This document shows positions 15,780 to 24,575 of a stretch of 64,000 bases of DNA, in pieces. This stretch comes from a virus, in IMG/VR virus record IMGVR_UViG_3300035670_000035, positions 62,001-126,000 of that record. One strand, written 5' to 3'. Within the stretch, counting starts at the first letter, position 1. Every line of letters begins with the position of its first letter. Under the pieces are notes generated by a model. The model was not told the DNA's origin. It was given only the letters and a program-made list of their open reading frames with translations, and did not search any database. Made by a program: the position numbers and the translations under genes.

Positions 15780-16325
15780 ATGATATCATTCTATAAACCA
15801 AATAGTAAGAACACAGGAACTGCCTGTAGTTTCAGCGTAAACGAAAAAGACTCCTCAATTTGGAGCTCTCTAATTAAACAAGCGTCTTGGAACGATGCTA
15901 AAAAGGTAGGATCTTTTTCTCAAAATCAAAATAACCCAGCAAAAAGCGTAAAGATTAAATTCTCTTTAACTGAAGCAGCTGGTATTCTAGACGCTATTGA
16001 GAGAGGAACAGAATTCTCTGCATATCATACTTCAGAGAAGCAAACTACACAAATTAAGTTTAGCCCATATATTAAAGACGAAAAACATGTAGGTTTTTCT
16101 TATATGGTATCTAAAACAGATAAACAAAATAGTGAAAATAAACAATCCTATGTAATAGGATTTTATTTTAATGAAGCTAGACTTTTAAAACAATTTTTAG
16201 GTTACGCTTTAGATTCAGTTTTTGATTCATTAAAAATTGAAATGATTAAAAAACTAAAAAATGCTAAAAAAGAAAATCAAGATAAAGTAGTTACTGATAA
16301 TCAAGAAGATAGCGAACTTTGGTAG
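15780..16325 (+). CDS. Putative single-stranded DNA-binding protein
   Basis: A 181-residue protein with a beta-rich body (SVKIKFSLTEAAGILDAIERG, KQTTQIKFSPYI, HVGFSYMV) and a helix, then a charged tail ending in DNQEDSELW. The mix of strands and the helix near residue 145 resembles PC4/whirly-type single-stranded DNA-binding proteins, and the acidic terminus ending in an aromatic residue fits the partner-binding tails of SSB proteins. It directly follows the polymerase gene and has its own consensus promoter, which suits an abundant replication protein. I do not see an OB-fold signature, so this is a functional guess based on fold pattern, tail and context. Confidence 0.5.
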   Translation: MISFYKPNSKNTGTACSFSVNEKDSSIWSSLIKQASWNDAKKVGSFSQNQNNPAKSVKIKFSLTEAAGILDAIERGTEFSAYHTSEKQTTQIKFSPYIKDEKHVGFSYMVSKTDKQNSENKQSYVIGFYFNEARLLKQFLGYALDSVFDSLKIEMIKKLKNAKKENQDKVVTDNQEDSELW

Positions 16326-16329
16326 TTTA

Positions 16330-18246
16330 ATGAGGAAAAAGAAACTAGTATATCAATCTGATTTTAGTTTAGCAAAAACTGGCTTTGGAAGAGCTGCCAA
16401 AGCCTTATTGTCTTATTTGTATAAAACTGGGAAATATGATATAACACATTATTCTTGTGGATTAACTTATAATCATCCAGAATTTGAAAGAACCCCTTGG
16501 AAAACAGTTGGTTCCTTACCAAATAACCCTCAAGAGATACAAGAGTTAAATAAAGATCCTAATGTTGCTAGATTAGCGAGCTACGGAGCTCATTATCTAG
16601 ATAAGGTAATACAAGAAGAAAAACCAGACGTATATATTGCAGTTCAAGATATATGGGGCATTGATTTCGCAATCGATAAAAAATGGTTTGATAAAATTAC
16701 ATCTGTACTATGGACCACATTAGATTCTTTACCGATTTTACCAACCGCAGTAGAAAAAGCTCCAAAGATTAAAAATTATTGGATATGGAGTGATTTCGCT
16801 ACAAAAGCACTGCATGATCTTGGACATAAACATGTTGAAACTGTACACGGACCTATTGAAGTTAAAAATTTCTATAGATTAGAAAACTCTAAAAGAGAAG
16901 AGCTTAGAAAAAGAAATAATATTCCATTAGATGCTTTTATTGTTGGATTTGTTTTTAGAAATCAACTTAGAAAAAGCGTTCCTAACTTATTAGAAGGATA
17001 TGCTTTATGGAAAAGATCTAATCCACAAATCAAAAATACATATCTATTATTCCATACACATTGGTCAGAGGGATGGAATATACATAGACTTGCAAAAGAA
17101 TATGGAATTGATTTGAAGGAAATATTAACAACTTATGTTTGTAAAACATGTGGAAATTATGAAGTAAAACCTTTTTATGGTCAAGATATTGATTGTAGAT
17201 TCTGTGGCACTAAAAAATCTCAAACCACAACAAATGTTGGATTAGGGGTTACAGAAGAACAACTAAATGAAGTATACAATATCATGGATGTTTATTGTCA
17301 TCCATTTACTAGTGGTGGACAAGAAATACCAATACAAGAAGCGAAACTAACAGAATTAATTACTCTAGTTACTAACTATAGTTGTGGTGAAGAAATGTGC
17401 CAAGATGAGGCGGCTACATTACCATTAGAATGGTCAGAATATCGCGAGCATGGTACGGAATTTATTAAAGCTTCAACAAAACCAAATTCAATTGCTAAAC
17501 AATTAAATAAAGTATATAATCTGCCAGTTCAAAAAAGAAGAGAAATGGGTAAGAAAGCCAGAGAATGGACTATCAATAATTTTTCTGTTGAAGTTGTAGG
17601 TAAATATATAGAGAATTTTATAGATAATGCACCATTTACAGATTTTGATTTCTCTACAAAGGAAGAGGAAAGAGAGCCTTTTCATAAAATTCCAGAAATA
17701 AAAGATGACGCAGAATGGATAACGTATATGTATCATAATATACTTAAAATGCGTCATGTGGATAATAATGATGATGGTCATAAATATTGGATGAACGAAA
17801 TATCAAAAGGAGTAAAACGACAAGATATTGAAAAATATTTTAGACAAGTTGCTACTCAAGAAAATCAAAAAAATAAAAAAATTACTTTTGAGGAATTGTT
17901 AGGCGAAGGTAATCCAAAAGATAGAATTCTATATGTAATGCCAGAATCTATAGGTGATATTTATATGTCCACAAGTTTATTTGCTTCTATAAAGAAGCAA
18001 TATCCAGATAAAAAATTATACGTCGCAACGAATCCTCAATATTTTACAATATTGGAGGGTAACCCTTTTGTAGATAAAGTCATACAATATACCCCTCAAA
18101 TGGATCAACTATTATGGTTGGAAGGAGTTGGAGATCATAAAGGTTTTTTTGAAATTGCATTTTTACCGCACATAGGCACGCAAAGGATGTTTAATTATCA
18201 ACATAATGGGAAAACTAAAATAGCCTTTGATTTAAAAGATGAATGA
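16330..18246 (+). CDS. GT4 glycosyltransferase fused to GT9 N-terminal half
   Basis: A 638-residue protein in two parts. Residues 1-410 form a GT-B glycosyltransferase of the GT4 type: an N-terminal DFSLAKTGFGRAAKAL, the domain-2 start VGFVFRNQLRKSV near 206, and HPFTSGGQEIPIQEAKL near 324, with the E-x7-E-like donor-binding motif. A zinc-ribbon insert (C271, C274, C289, C292) lies in the second domain. From about residue 530, RILYVMPESIGDIYMSTSL and PDKKLYVATNPQYF look like the N-terminal half of a GT9 heptosyltransferase, which stops abruptly at the gene end. The matching C-terminal half begins at 18884. It overlaps the next gene by eight bases. Acceptor unknown. Confidence 0.72.
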   Translation: MRKKKLVYQSDFSLAKTGFGRAAKALLSYLYKTGKYDITHYSCGLTYNHPEFERTPWKTVGSLPNNPQEIQELNKDPNVARLASYGAHYLDKVIQEEKPDVYIAVQDIWGIDFAIDKKWFDKITSVLWTTLDSLPILPTAVEKAPKIKNYWIWSDFATKALHDLGHKHVETVHGPIEVKNFYRLENSKREELRKRNNIPLDAFIVGFVFRNQLRKSVPNLLEGYALWKRSNPQIKNTYLLFHTHWSEGWNIHRLAKEYGIDLKEILTTYVCKTCGNYEVKPFYGQDIDCRFCGTKKSQTTTNVGLGVTEEQLNEVYNIMDVYCHPFTSGGQEIPIQEAKLTELITLVTNYSCGEEMCQDEAATLPLEWSEYREHGTEFIKASTKPNSIAKQLNKVYNLPVQKRREMGKKAREWTINNFSVEVVGKYIENFIDNAPFTDFDFSTKEEEREPFHKIPEIKDDAEWITYMYHNILKMRHVDNNDDGHKYWMNEISKGVKRQDIEKYFRQVATQENQKNKKITFEELLGEGNPKDRILYVMPESIGDIYMSTSLFASIKKQYPDKKLYVATNPQYFTILEGNPFVDKVIQYTPQMDQLLWLEGVGDHKGFFEIAFLPHIGTQRMFNYQHNGKTKIAFDLKDE

Positions 18247-18880
18247 AGTTAAAGTACTTGTTCCACAATTAATATCTCCAAAAGGAGCTTGGTTTTTTTG
18301 GAAACAAAATGCGGATAATATATTTAATAATTTAACATTTAAAAATAAATATAGAGCCATATACGATGGTTATATCGAAGGTAATGAACATAGATATGCT
18401 AAATTAGTAAAGTTAAGAAATAAAATTATAGAAGATAACTTAAAAGACGAATATACTCATATTTTTTGGATGGATGTAGATATAGTAGAATACCCTTTTG
18501 ATATTATAGAAAAATTACTATCAATTTCCACAACAGAAGTAGTCGCACCATATGTTTATATAGAAGATAATGATTGGTGGCCTTGGAAAAGATTCTATGA
18601 TATTGATGGTTTTATTGATTGTCAAGGAGTCAAATTTGATTTTAAACCACCATATAATAGATCTAATGGAGATATTAAAACAGAAGTTAATTCTGTAGGA
18701 ACTTGTTTTATTATTCCAGCTCATTTACATAAAAAGATAAAATATGATATTAATGATAAAAGATTAGATCATGTAGCTTTTTTTGAGAAAGTTCGCGGTC
18801 TTGGACGTAGAATAATAGTAGAACCAAGTATAGAAATAAGACATGCATTTTTACCTAAATATGGAGAAAATTTTCATTAA
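18239..18880 (+). CDS. GT-A glycosyltransferase with DVD motif
   Basis: A 213-residue GT-A-fold glycosyltransferase. HIFWMDVDIVEYP at about residues 74-86 carries the D-x-D motif for metal and nucleotide-sugar binding; the surrounding pattern (dVDiveyP) resembles the Anp1/GT62-like group. The helix HRYAKLVKLRNKIIED precedes it and the TEVNSVGTCFIIP strand is typical of the acceptor side. It starts within the last codons of the GT4-GT9 gene, and the next gene starts three bases after its stop. That places it between the two halves of a GT9 domain, so it may have been inserted there. Target probably a glycan of the host envelope or of the virion. Confidence 0.7.
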   Translation: MNEVKVLVPQLISPKGAWFFWKQNADNIFNNLTFKNKYRAIYDGYIEGNEHRYAKLVKLRNKIIEDNLKDEYTHIFWMDVDIVEYPFDIIEKLLSISTTEVVAPYVYIEDNDWWPWKRFYDIDGFIDCQGVKFDFKPPYNRSNGDIKTEVNSVGTCFIIPAHLHKKIKYDINDKRLDHVAFFEKVRGLGRRIIVEPSIEIRHAFLPKYGENFH

Positions 18881-18883
18881 TTT

Positions 18884-20068
18884 ATGCACCTAATAGAATC
18901 ATATGCAACATCTTCTGGTCTAAAAATAGGAAAACCATTTATTCTAGAATCCTATTTTCCTTTGCCTTTTGAAAAGTATATATCTTTTCAGCCTTTTAGC
19001 AAATATCCAGCTAAGGATTATGATTATTGGCAGGAAGTGATTAATTTAATATTACCACATTTAAAAGCATACAATATCGAAATTGTTCAAATTGGTGGCG
19101 AAAAAGAAAAAATTTTAGAAAATACATATAATACAGTTGGTCAAACTAATATAAGGCAAGCTGCATATATTATTAAAAATAGTATCATTCATGTTGGTAC
19201 AGATAGTTTTGGAGCGCATATTGCTTCTGGTTTTGGTAAAAAAATAGTAGCTTTATATAGTAATAATAATATTAATAATGTTAAACCATATTGGACAAAA
19301 GAAGAAGATATGGTTTTACTTTCACCAGAACTTGAATGTAAACCTAGTTATGCTGCCCAAGAAAACCCTAAAAGTATTAATAATATAAAACCAGAAAAAA
19401 TTGCACAAGCCATTTTAAAACTTCTAAAAATTAAAAATAATTTAAATACATTAGAAACGATTTATGTTGGTAAAGTTTTTAATAATAAACTTTTTCATAT
19501 TGTTCCAGATCATATAGTTCAGAGATCTAGTCTAATAGACCATTGCGTTTCTAGAATGGATATATTATTCAATGAAAATAATTTAAGAAATCAATTAAAA
19601 ATAATGCCATGTATTATCGCCACGAATAGACCAATAGATATAAATATATTACTAGAAAATAGGACTCATGTAATAGGCATAAATTGTTTTATAGAAGATG
19701 AAACTAATCTTGAATTCATTAAACAATTAAAAAATGCTAATATTAAATATCAATTATACTCTTATCTTTCAGAAGAAGACTTAAATAAATATAAATTAGA
19801 TTATTTAGATTATGGTATAATTGCTAAGATTAATCTTCAACATCCAAAAGTAGAGGAAATTATTAACAAATATAAATCTAATAATTTATATTATAAATCA
19901 AATAACCTAATTCTTAGTAAAGGTAATGTATTTCTAAGCGAAAAAGCTTTTTTTGATAATAAACCAGTTAATTCAATTAATGAAAATATGCAGGAATTTT
20001 ATGATATTAAAATAATAAATGAGAATCCTGAAAAGTTTTATATCTTTAATATGAACTTGACACAATAA
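18884..20068 (+). CDS. GT9 C-terminal half plus unknown domain
   Basis: A 394-residue protein. Residues 1-185 match the C-terminal half of ADP-heptose-type GT9 glycosyltransferases: YISFQPFSKYPAKDYDYW, IVQIGGEKEK, then IRQAAYIIKNSIIHVGTDSFGAHIASGFGKK, the conserved sequence that binds the nucleotide donor, followed by IVALYS. The first residues, HLIESYATSSGLKIG, take up where the upstream GT4-GT9 protein stops. Residues 186-394 are an unrecognised alpha/beta domain with strands such as MPCIIATNRPIDI and THVIGINCFI. The N-terminal half is therefore probably supplied in trans by the 16330-18246 protein. No membrane segment. Confidence 0.6.
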   Translation: MHLIESYATSSGLKIGKPFILESYFPLPFEKYISFQPFSKYPAKDYDYWQEVINLILPHLKAYNIEIVQIGGEKEKILENTYNTVGQTNIRQAAYIIKNSIIHVGTDSFGAHIASGFGKKIVALYSNNNINNVKPYWTKEEDMVLLSPELECKPSYAAQENPKSINNIKPEKIAQAILKLLKIKNNLNTLETIYVGKVFNNKLFHIVPDHIVQRSSLIDHCVSRMDILFNENNLRNQLKIMPCIIATNRPIDINILLENRTHVIGINCFIEDETNLEFIKQLKNANIKYQLYSYLSEEDLNKYKLDYLDYGIIAKINLQHPKVEEIINKYKSNNLYYKSNNLILSKGNVFLSEKAFFDNKPVNSINENMQEFYDIKIINENPEKFYIFNMNLTQ

Positions 20069-20085
20069 ATAAAGTATATTATACT
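20057..20085 (+). promoter_or_regulatory. Near-perfect sigma-70 promoter
   Basis: TTGACA at 20057-20062, 17 bases, TATACT at 20080-20085; the -35 box lies in the last codons of the GT9 half gene. The predicted start at about 20092 is only three bases before the ATG at 20095, so the message is near-leaderless. Confidence 0.72.
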
Positions 20086-20094
20086 ATACTTAAT

Positions 20095-20874
20095 ATGGAA
20101 AATACAGAATCTACCATCATCCAACCAAATATTAAATTTATTGAAGAAGTTCTAGAGCCAGAACCGCTAAATAAGCCACCAAAAGTATCTACAAGAAATA
20201 AATATGGTCTTATTGAAGATGAAGGCGTAAAGTACATCTACAATGATGATGGAACCATAAATTGGCGTAAAATGGTCAAAACAGAATACCTTGTTCCAAA
20301 TAGACAAAAAACTCAAGAGACGGATGTTTCAAAACTCGAAGATAAAGACCTGTTGATTCTTCTTGGTGGTATTAAAGAGCTTGCTCAAATTCGTGGTTAT
20401 ACTAGTGTCGAATATAAAGTCGTGGCCGCTTCGGAAGGATATTTTGCTACATCATGTAAGATAAAATGGATTCCCAACTATGAAACTAATGGTAGAGTTA
20501 TTGAATTTGAAGCTCTTGCTGATGCTACAGTAAATAATACAAAATCATTTGCTAGATTTTTCTTAGCAGCAATTGCAGAAAATAGAGCTTTTGTAAGATG
20601 TGTTCGTAACTTTTTAAAAATAAATATTGTATCTCAAGAAGAATTAGGCGATGCAAAACTTTTAGACGAAGGTACTGTTATTCAAGATAACCCAACTTCT
20701 CCACATGTTCTTTTAGAAAAAGTTATGAAAGATAAAAATATATCTTTTGATATATTAAAAAATAAACTAATAAAAGAAAAATTTGATAATGCAGAAAATT
20801 TAAATAATATTAATGATATTCCCAAGGCAAAAATTTTTGAGCTTATTGATAGGCTTAAAAAATTTAACAAGTAG
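20095..20874 (+). CDS. Putative DNA annealing or binding protein
   Basis: A 259-residue protein. The core (about 75-190) has strands YKVVAASEGYFATSCKIKW and VIEFEALADATVNN followed by a helix SFARFFLAAIAENRAFVRCVRNFL. Basic-residue helices of this kind after a beta-sheet recall phage single-strand annealing proteins such as Rad52/Sak, where a conserved Ala-Arg-Ala helix contacts DNA. I cannot confirm the family. The N-terminal 70 residues look flexible and the C-terminal 50 residues are a helical segment (FDILKNKLIKEKF) that may be a small SAP-like DNA- or partner-binding motif. It has its own strong promoter and its stop overlaps the converging virion gene by 11 bases. Confidence 0.45.
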   Translation: MENTESTIIQPNIKFIEEVLEPEPLNKPPKVSTRNKYGLIEDEGVKYIYNDDGTINWRKMVKTEYLVPNRQKTQETDVSKLEDKDLLILLGGIKELAQIRGYTSVEYKVVAASEGYFATSCKIKWIPNYETNGRVIEFEALADATVNNTKSFARFFLAAIAENRAFVRCVRNFLKINIVSQEELGDAKLLDEGTVIQDNPTSPHVLLEKVMKDKNISFDILKNKLIKEKFDNAENLNNINDIPKAKIFELIDRLKKFNK

Positions 20875-22222
20875 AAGCAGCTTGTGTGGAATTAGCCTTG
20901 GATTTCGTAGAGCCAATATCTCCAGCACCTAAATTAAAAGCCGAATCTTTACCTAAAAGTTTACATCCGCCAAATAGCTGTGGTAATATATTATACGAAG
21001 CCATTCTTAATATTAACTCCATTGAAGATAAGTCATTAGGAAGAGCTATATTATAAGCTGTTGTTGGTACGCCAAAAAGATCTAAAGCTCCTGTATATGG
21101 AACTCCATTAGATTTAATACCTAGGGTACTCATAACCGTATCTTGAATTATAATTTTAGGATAATATAAAAAAGCTTTTTTTGATCTACAAATATAAGGT
21201 CCAAATATTGATTTTTCTTTCTGTGGATTTGGATATCCCTTTTGACGCGTACCAGATACAATTGTTTTATAATCAGAAAAGTCAATATGTACAGAAATTG
21301 GTCTAAGAATACTATTTATTTGAACTTTTAATTTATCTAATATCGCTTTTTCTCTCTCTTGGGATCTTAAAATAAAAGCTTTATCAGAATATTTTGATGA
21401 AAGTTTATTTAATTGATCATATTTTATAGTACTATTTGCTTTTAAAGTTTCTATAAACATTTCTATATTTTCTTTTTCAATATTCTTAAATATGCTTGAT
21501 GTAAATCCACCTCCACCATTAAACTGATATTTACTTAAAATTGTATCATAACTGGAAGTACCTGTAACTTTTTTAAAACCAGATTCACTAGAAAGATTTA
21601 TTAATTGATCTTTTTGTATTTTTGCTTCGATCTTATCTTCTTTTTGTTCAGTAGGAACGAAAGGATGTTTTCTTTTTACTATTTCTGATAAAATTGTCCT
21701 TTCTTTATTTGCTAAATCTTTCTTTTCATATGTATAATAATCTGTATAACCCATTTTAGGTATTTGAGCTTTGATAACAGAACTAAAAAGCTGATCTACA
21801 ACAACTTGTAATGTAAGCGATATAGATATTGCCGCTAAAAGGGCAAGCAACCCAGTATATCCACCAGTTATTAACATAATCATAAAAGGATCAACTGTAT
21901 ATGGTCTAGAAACAATATCTATATCTAAGCCAAAAGAATTATAATACAAATCACTCATCTGAGTTTCTGTAAAAGCAGCTGGCCTAGCAGTGCCTTCGCC
22001 ATGATCATTTTTATTTCTATCTATTCTTTCTTTTTCTAATGCAGCTTTAACTTCTGGCAGAATATTTTTATCATTTTGCATCATTGAAGTTGCTCCATTT
22101 TTAAAAAATAAATAATGTTGATTTATAGGTAAGGAGCCAAAATTAGTAACCTTATTTAAGACATTTTTTGGATTGTCCATGCCATATTGAAAATTCCAAT
22201 TTGCTGAAGCTAATTCACTCAT
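20864..22222 (-). CDS. Virion-region protein with one hydrophobic segment
   Basis: About 452 residues, last gene of the minus-strand virion operon. Around residues 112-155 a long hydrophobic stretch (PFMIMLITGGYTGLLALLAA, then ISLTLQVVVDQLF) could be a membrane span or a buried beta-helix core. The C-terminal part contains GPYICRSKKAFLYYPKIIIQD and then a Gly-rich region ending in AASTC. I do not recognise it; a baseplate or tail-tip protein, or a membrane-puncturing component, are possibilities. The in-frame GTG at 22237 lies inside the previous gene, so the ATG at 22222, four bases after that gene's stop, is preferred. The stop overlaps the plus-strand gene by 11 bases. Confidence 0.55.
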   Translation of the reverse strand: MSELASANWNFQYGMDNPKNVLNKVTNFGSLPINQHYLFFKNGATSMMQNDKNILPEVKAALEKERIDRNKNDHGEGTARPAAFTETQMSDLYYNSFGLDIDIVSRPYTVDPFMIMLITGGYTGLLALLAAISISLTLQVVVDQLFSSVIKAQIPKMGYTDYYTYEKKDLANKERTILSEIVKRKHPFVPTEQKEDKIEAKIQKDQLINLSSESGFKKVTGTSSYDTILSKYQFNGGGGFTSSIFKNIEKENIEMFIETLKANSTIKYDQLNKLSSKYSDKAFILRSQEREKAILDKLKVQINSILRPISVHIDFSDYKTIVSGTRQKGYPNPQKEKSIFGPYICRSKKAFLYYPKIIIQDTVMSTLGIKSNGVPYTGALDLFGVPTTAYNIALPNDLSSMELILRMASYNILPQLFGGCKLLGKDSAFNLGAGDIGSTKSKANSTQAASTC

Positions 22223-22226
22223 GTTA

Positions 22227-22907
22227 TTAAGCAGCACCGCTAGGATTATACCAAAAGAATGGATTCATAAAAGGAATTCCGTAAGCAACTGGATTTCCAT
22301 CATAATTAAAAGTAGTCATCATTATATTATAGTCTATAGTTTGAACTAATTGATAAAGTTTAGCTTGTTTATTATCTGCACCACCACCAATTAAAACCGT
22401 AGTACCAACCTGTGAATCATCTTTTGTTAGATATGCAAGGGGAAATATAGCTGCCGTTTGTCTTCTATAAACTATATTACTTTTTAAGTTTCCTTGTTCA
22501 TCAAATTCTATTGGTGGATTGTATTCGAATGGCTCTGGATATCCACTCCAAGGATTAGATATATCTGATACTATAATGTCCGCACTATTAGCATATAAAT
22601 TTGGTCCGATTCCAACTTTTAAATAAATAATATGACTATCTTTATCTTCTGAAAGTTCTAGTTCTGTACCTAAATTATTAATAATATGCCCACTAATATT
22701 TCCTCCTTCAAAACTTTCTATTGTAGATTTTGTATTATCATCTAAAAAGCCACTCCATATCATCATATCTTTTAAATTAAAAGATCTATATATTACAGAT
22801 CTTGGCTCTACAATTGCATAAGTTTTATTATCTTTTTTTACTATTGTTACTTCAAATGGCCTAAAATTATTAGAAGTTGTAGTTGTTATAGATTTAAATA
22901 TTTGCAT
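22227..22907 (-). CDS. Virion-region protein, unknown
   Basis: A 226-residue, beta-rich protein. It starts MQIFKSITTTTSNNFRPF and contains strands such as AIVEPRSVIYRSFNLKD and several Gly-Asn turns; toward the end PVAYGIPFMNPFFWYNPSG has many aromatics. No signal peptide or membrane segment. I recognise no family. It begins with a TAATG overlap with the preceding tail gene, so it is expressed with the tail fibre genes, and is likely a tail-tip or fibre-associated protein. Confidence 0.5.
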   Translation of the reverse strand: MQIFKSITTTTSNNFRPFEVTIVKKDNKTYAIVEPRSVIYRSFNLKDMMIWSGFLDDNTKSTIESFEGGNISGHIINNLGTELELSEDKDSHIIYLKVGIGPNLYANSADIIVSDISNPWSGYPEPFEYNPPIEFDEQGNLKSNIVYRRQTAAIFPLAYLTKDDSQVGTTVLIGGGADNKQAKLYQLVQTIDYNIMMTTFNYDGNPVAYGIPFMNPFFWYNPSGAA

Positions 22908-24547
22908 TAGGCTACTCCAGTAAATCTTATGTTTATATTTTCTGCATCATTTAATGATATTTTTAATTCAGCTATATCATCAAAAATTCTATTATTAGGA
23001 TTAGAATATTCGACTTGAATATTATATAGATTAATAATAGGATCATCTATAAAATTACTTATATATTTAATTCCAGTTGTAGAAGTATATTCGGGAAATG
23101 CATTTGCTATAATGTAAGATATATTATTATCCGAAACATAAAGCCTCCAGACATCTTCGAATTTCTTCAATCCTAAAACGCCAGTTAAATTTCCTGTAAC
23201 AAAATTTGAATATCCAGTTGTCATTAATCCAGTAGCTAATACAATTGAATAAACATTACCACTAAATATACCAGTTGGCGTTAATGGTGCATAATAAGTT
23301 ATTCCGCTTTGTAAAAAGTCTGGGGCATCAAAAAATGGTCTTGTTGGACTTCCAAATGATTCTACAGATATTAAATTACCACTTTCTCCAGAAGTTGCAG
23401 AAACAATTTTTAATTTTCCACCAGCAATTTCTGAAGTTATTCCATATGATGTGGTTCCAGAATTAATAATATTATTTAAAGTATTTAAAGAATCAAAATA
23501 TAGAGGAGGCCTAAATAATGGACCCGTACTAAAAGTAAACGTACTTAAAACATCTAAATTTGGATTTGTTATATTTATAAAATCAAATTCTTCTGGATCA
23601 TTTAGATTTAAGAAGTTAAATGAATTAGTAAATCCAGTACCAAATCCTTGATTTGCAGATAGTACGTTTCCAGTGACTATTTGATTAAAGATATAAATTC
23701 CACTATTAATCTCTAAAACTTGCCCAGTTAATCTTCCTGTTAATTGTGAATAACCAATTAGATTTCTTCTTGATAATTCTGCTCCAATTATATTACCGCT
23801 TACAATTACATTTTGAGTAGATGAAGCGAATCCACTACCTTCACTCATAACTTTATTTAATATAAATATGCCTGGGGGCTCATTAATATTATTTACATTA
23901 TTTTGAATATTTGTAGCAGAGACAACATTAAAACCAGTAAACCAAAAACTTTTTGAATTTTCACCCGTAGTTGTATCTCCGCTCACAGTATAATTAAAAT
24001 TTTTATAGAATGTTACTATGGACGTATCTGGATCATAGAAGTTATCTTTTAGAAGTATTGAGCCAGTATAAACTCCAGTATATCTATTGTCTCTATAAGT
24101 AATTGGAGAGTTTACATAACCAGTAGTCGCTCCATCACTAGACACGATTTCTAAATTTTCATTTATTGGATAAACTTGTCTATTTTTTTGATCATAAAAA
24201 ATTTGTCCACCAGAGAAAAATCCTGTATGATAACCTTGTGCAACATATATTCCAGAAGAATTAGTTGGACCTTCATCAACAAATTCTGCTATTCCTGTAA
24301 TTTTTGGATATAAATCTCCAGAATAAAATGAATCATACATAGTATCTACGCCACTTAAAATAATATTATTCGGATCATATTTACCATAAACGTCATAATC
24401 AGAAAAAAGAGTAATATTATAAATCTTTATAGTATTTAAAGGAACAGATTTAAAACTAATTTTTTTATTACTTAATTCTTTTAAAACTTCTGGCTCCATT
24501 GGAGCTGTCCTAAATCCAGTCATAAATATTCTTGCGTATTTAGCCAT
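22907..24547 (-). CDS. Putative tail fibre or adhesin protein with Ser/Thr-Gly repeats
   Basis: A 546-residue beta-rich protein full of short T-G and S-G turns (GTGFTNSF, VTGNLTGVLG, NGIYI-type steps), a pattern shared by most fibre genes of this cluster. The N-terminal 50 residues (ARIFMTGFRTAP, KSVPLNTIKIYN) probably attach to the virion. Pairs such as NSGIYIFNQIVTGN and NPPGIFILNKVMSEG suggest an internal duplication. It starts with ATG at 24547, preceded by the tandem leader TTTAAAGGTATAAGG and a GTGTAAT motif. The repeats suggest a trimeric beta-structure but no exact family is recognised. The last codons overlap the next gene by one base. Confidence 0.55.
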   Translation of the reverse strand: MAKYARIFMTGFRTAPMEPEVLKELSNKKISFKSVPLNTIKIYNITLFSDYDVYGKYDPNNIILSGVDTMYDSFYSGDLYPKITGIAEFVDEGPTNSSGIYVAQGYHTGFFSGGQIFYDQKNRQVYPINENLEIVSSDGATTGYVNSPITYRDNRYTGVYTGSILLKDNFYDPDTSIVTFYKNFNYTVSGDTTTGENSKSFWFTGFNVVSATNIQNNVNNINEPPGIFILNKVMSEGSGFASSTQNVIVSGNIIGAELSRRNLIGYSQLTGRLTGQVLEINSGIYIFNQIVTGNVLSANQGFGTGFTNSFNFLNLNDPEEFDFINITNPNLDVLSTFTFSTGPLFRPPLYFDSLNTLNNIINSGTTSYGITSEIAGGKLKIVSATSGESGNLISVESFGSPTRPFFDAPDFLQSGITYYAPLTPTGIFSGNVYSIVLATGLMTTGYSNFVTGNLTGVLGLKKFEDVWRLYVSDNNISYIIANAFPEYTSTTGIKYISNFIDDPIINLYNIQVEYSNPNNRIFDDIAELKISLNDAENINIRFTGVA

Positions 24548-24550
24548 TTT

Positions 24551-24575
24551 CCTTATACCTTTAAATATATTACAC
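24551..24575 (-). promoter_or_regulatory. GTGTAAT motif with tandem AAAGG leader
   Basis: On the minus strand: GTGTAAT (24575-24569), then TTTAAAGGTATAAGG close to the ATG at 24547. No -35 box is visible upstream. The stop codon of the upstream gene is inside the motif (GTG TAA). One of several matching sites before virion genes; see the findings. Confidence 0.5.
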
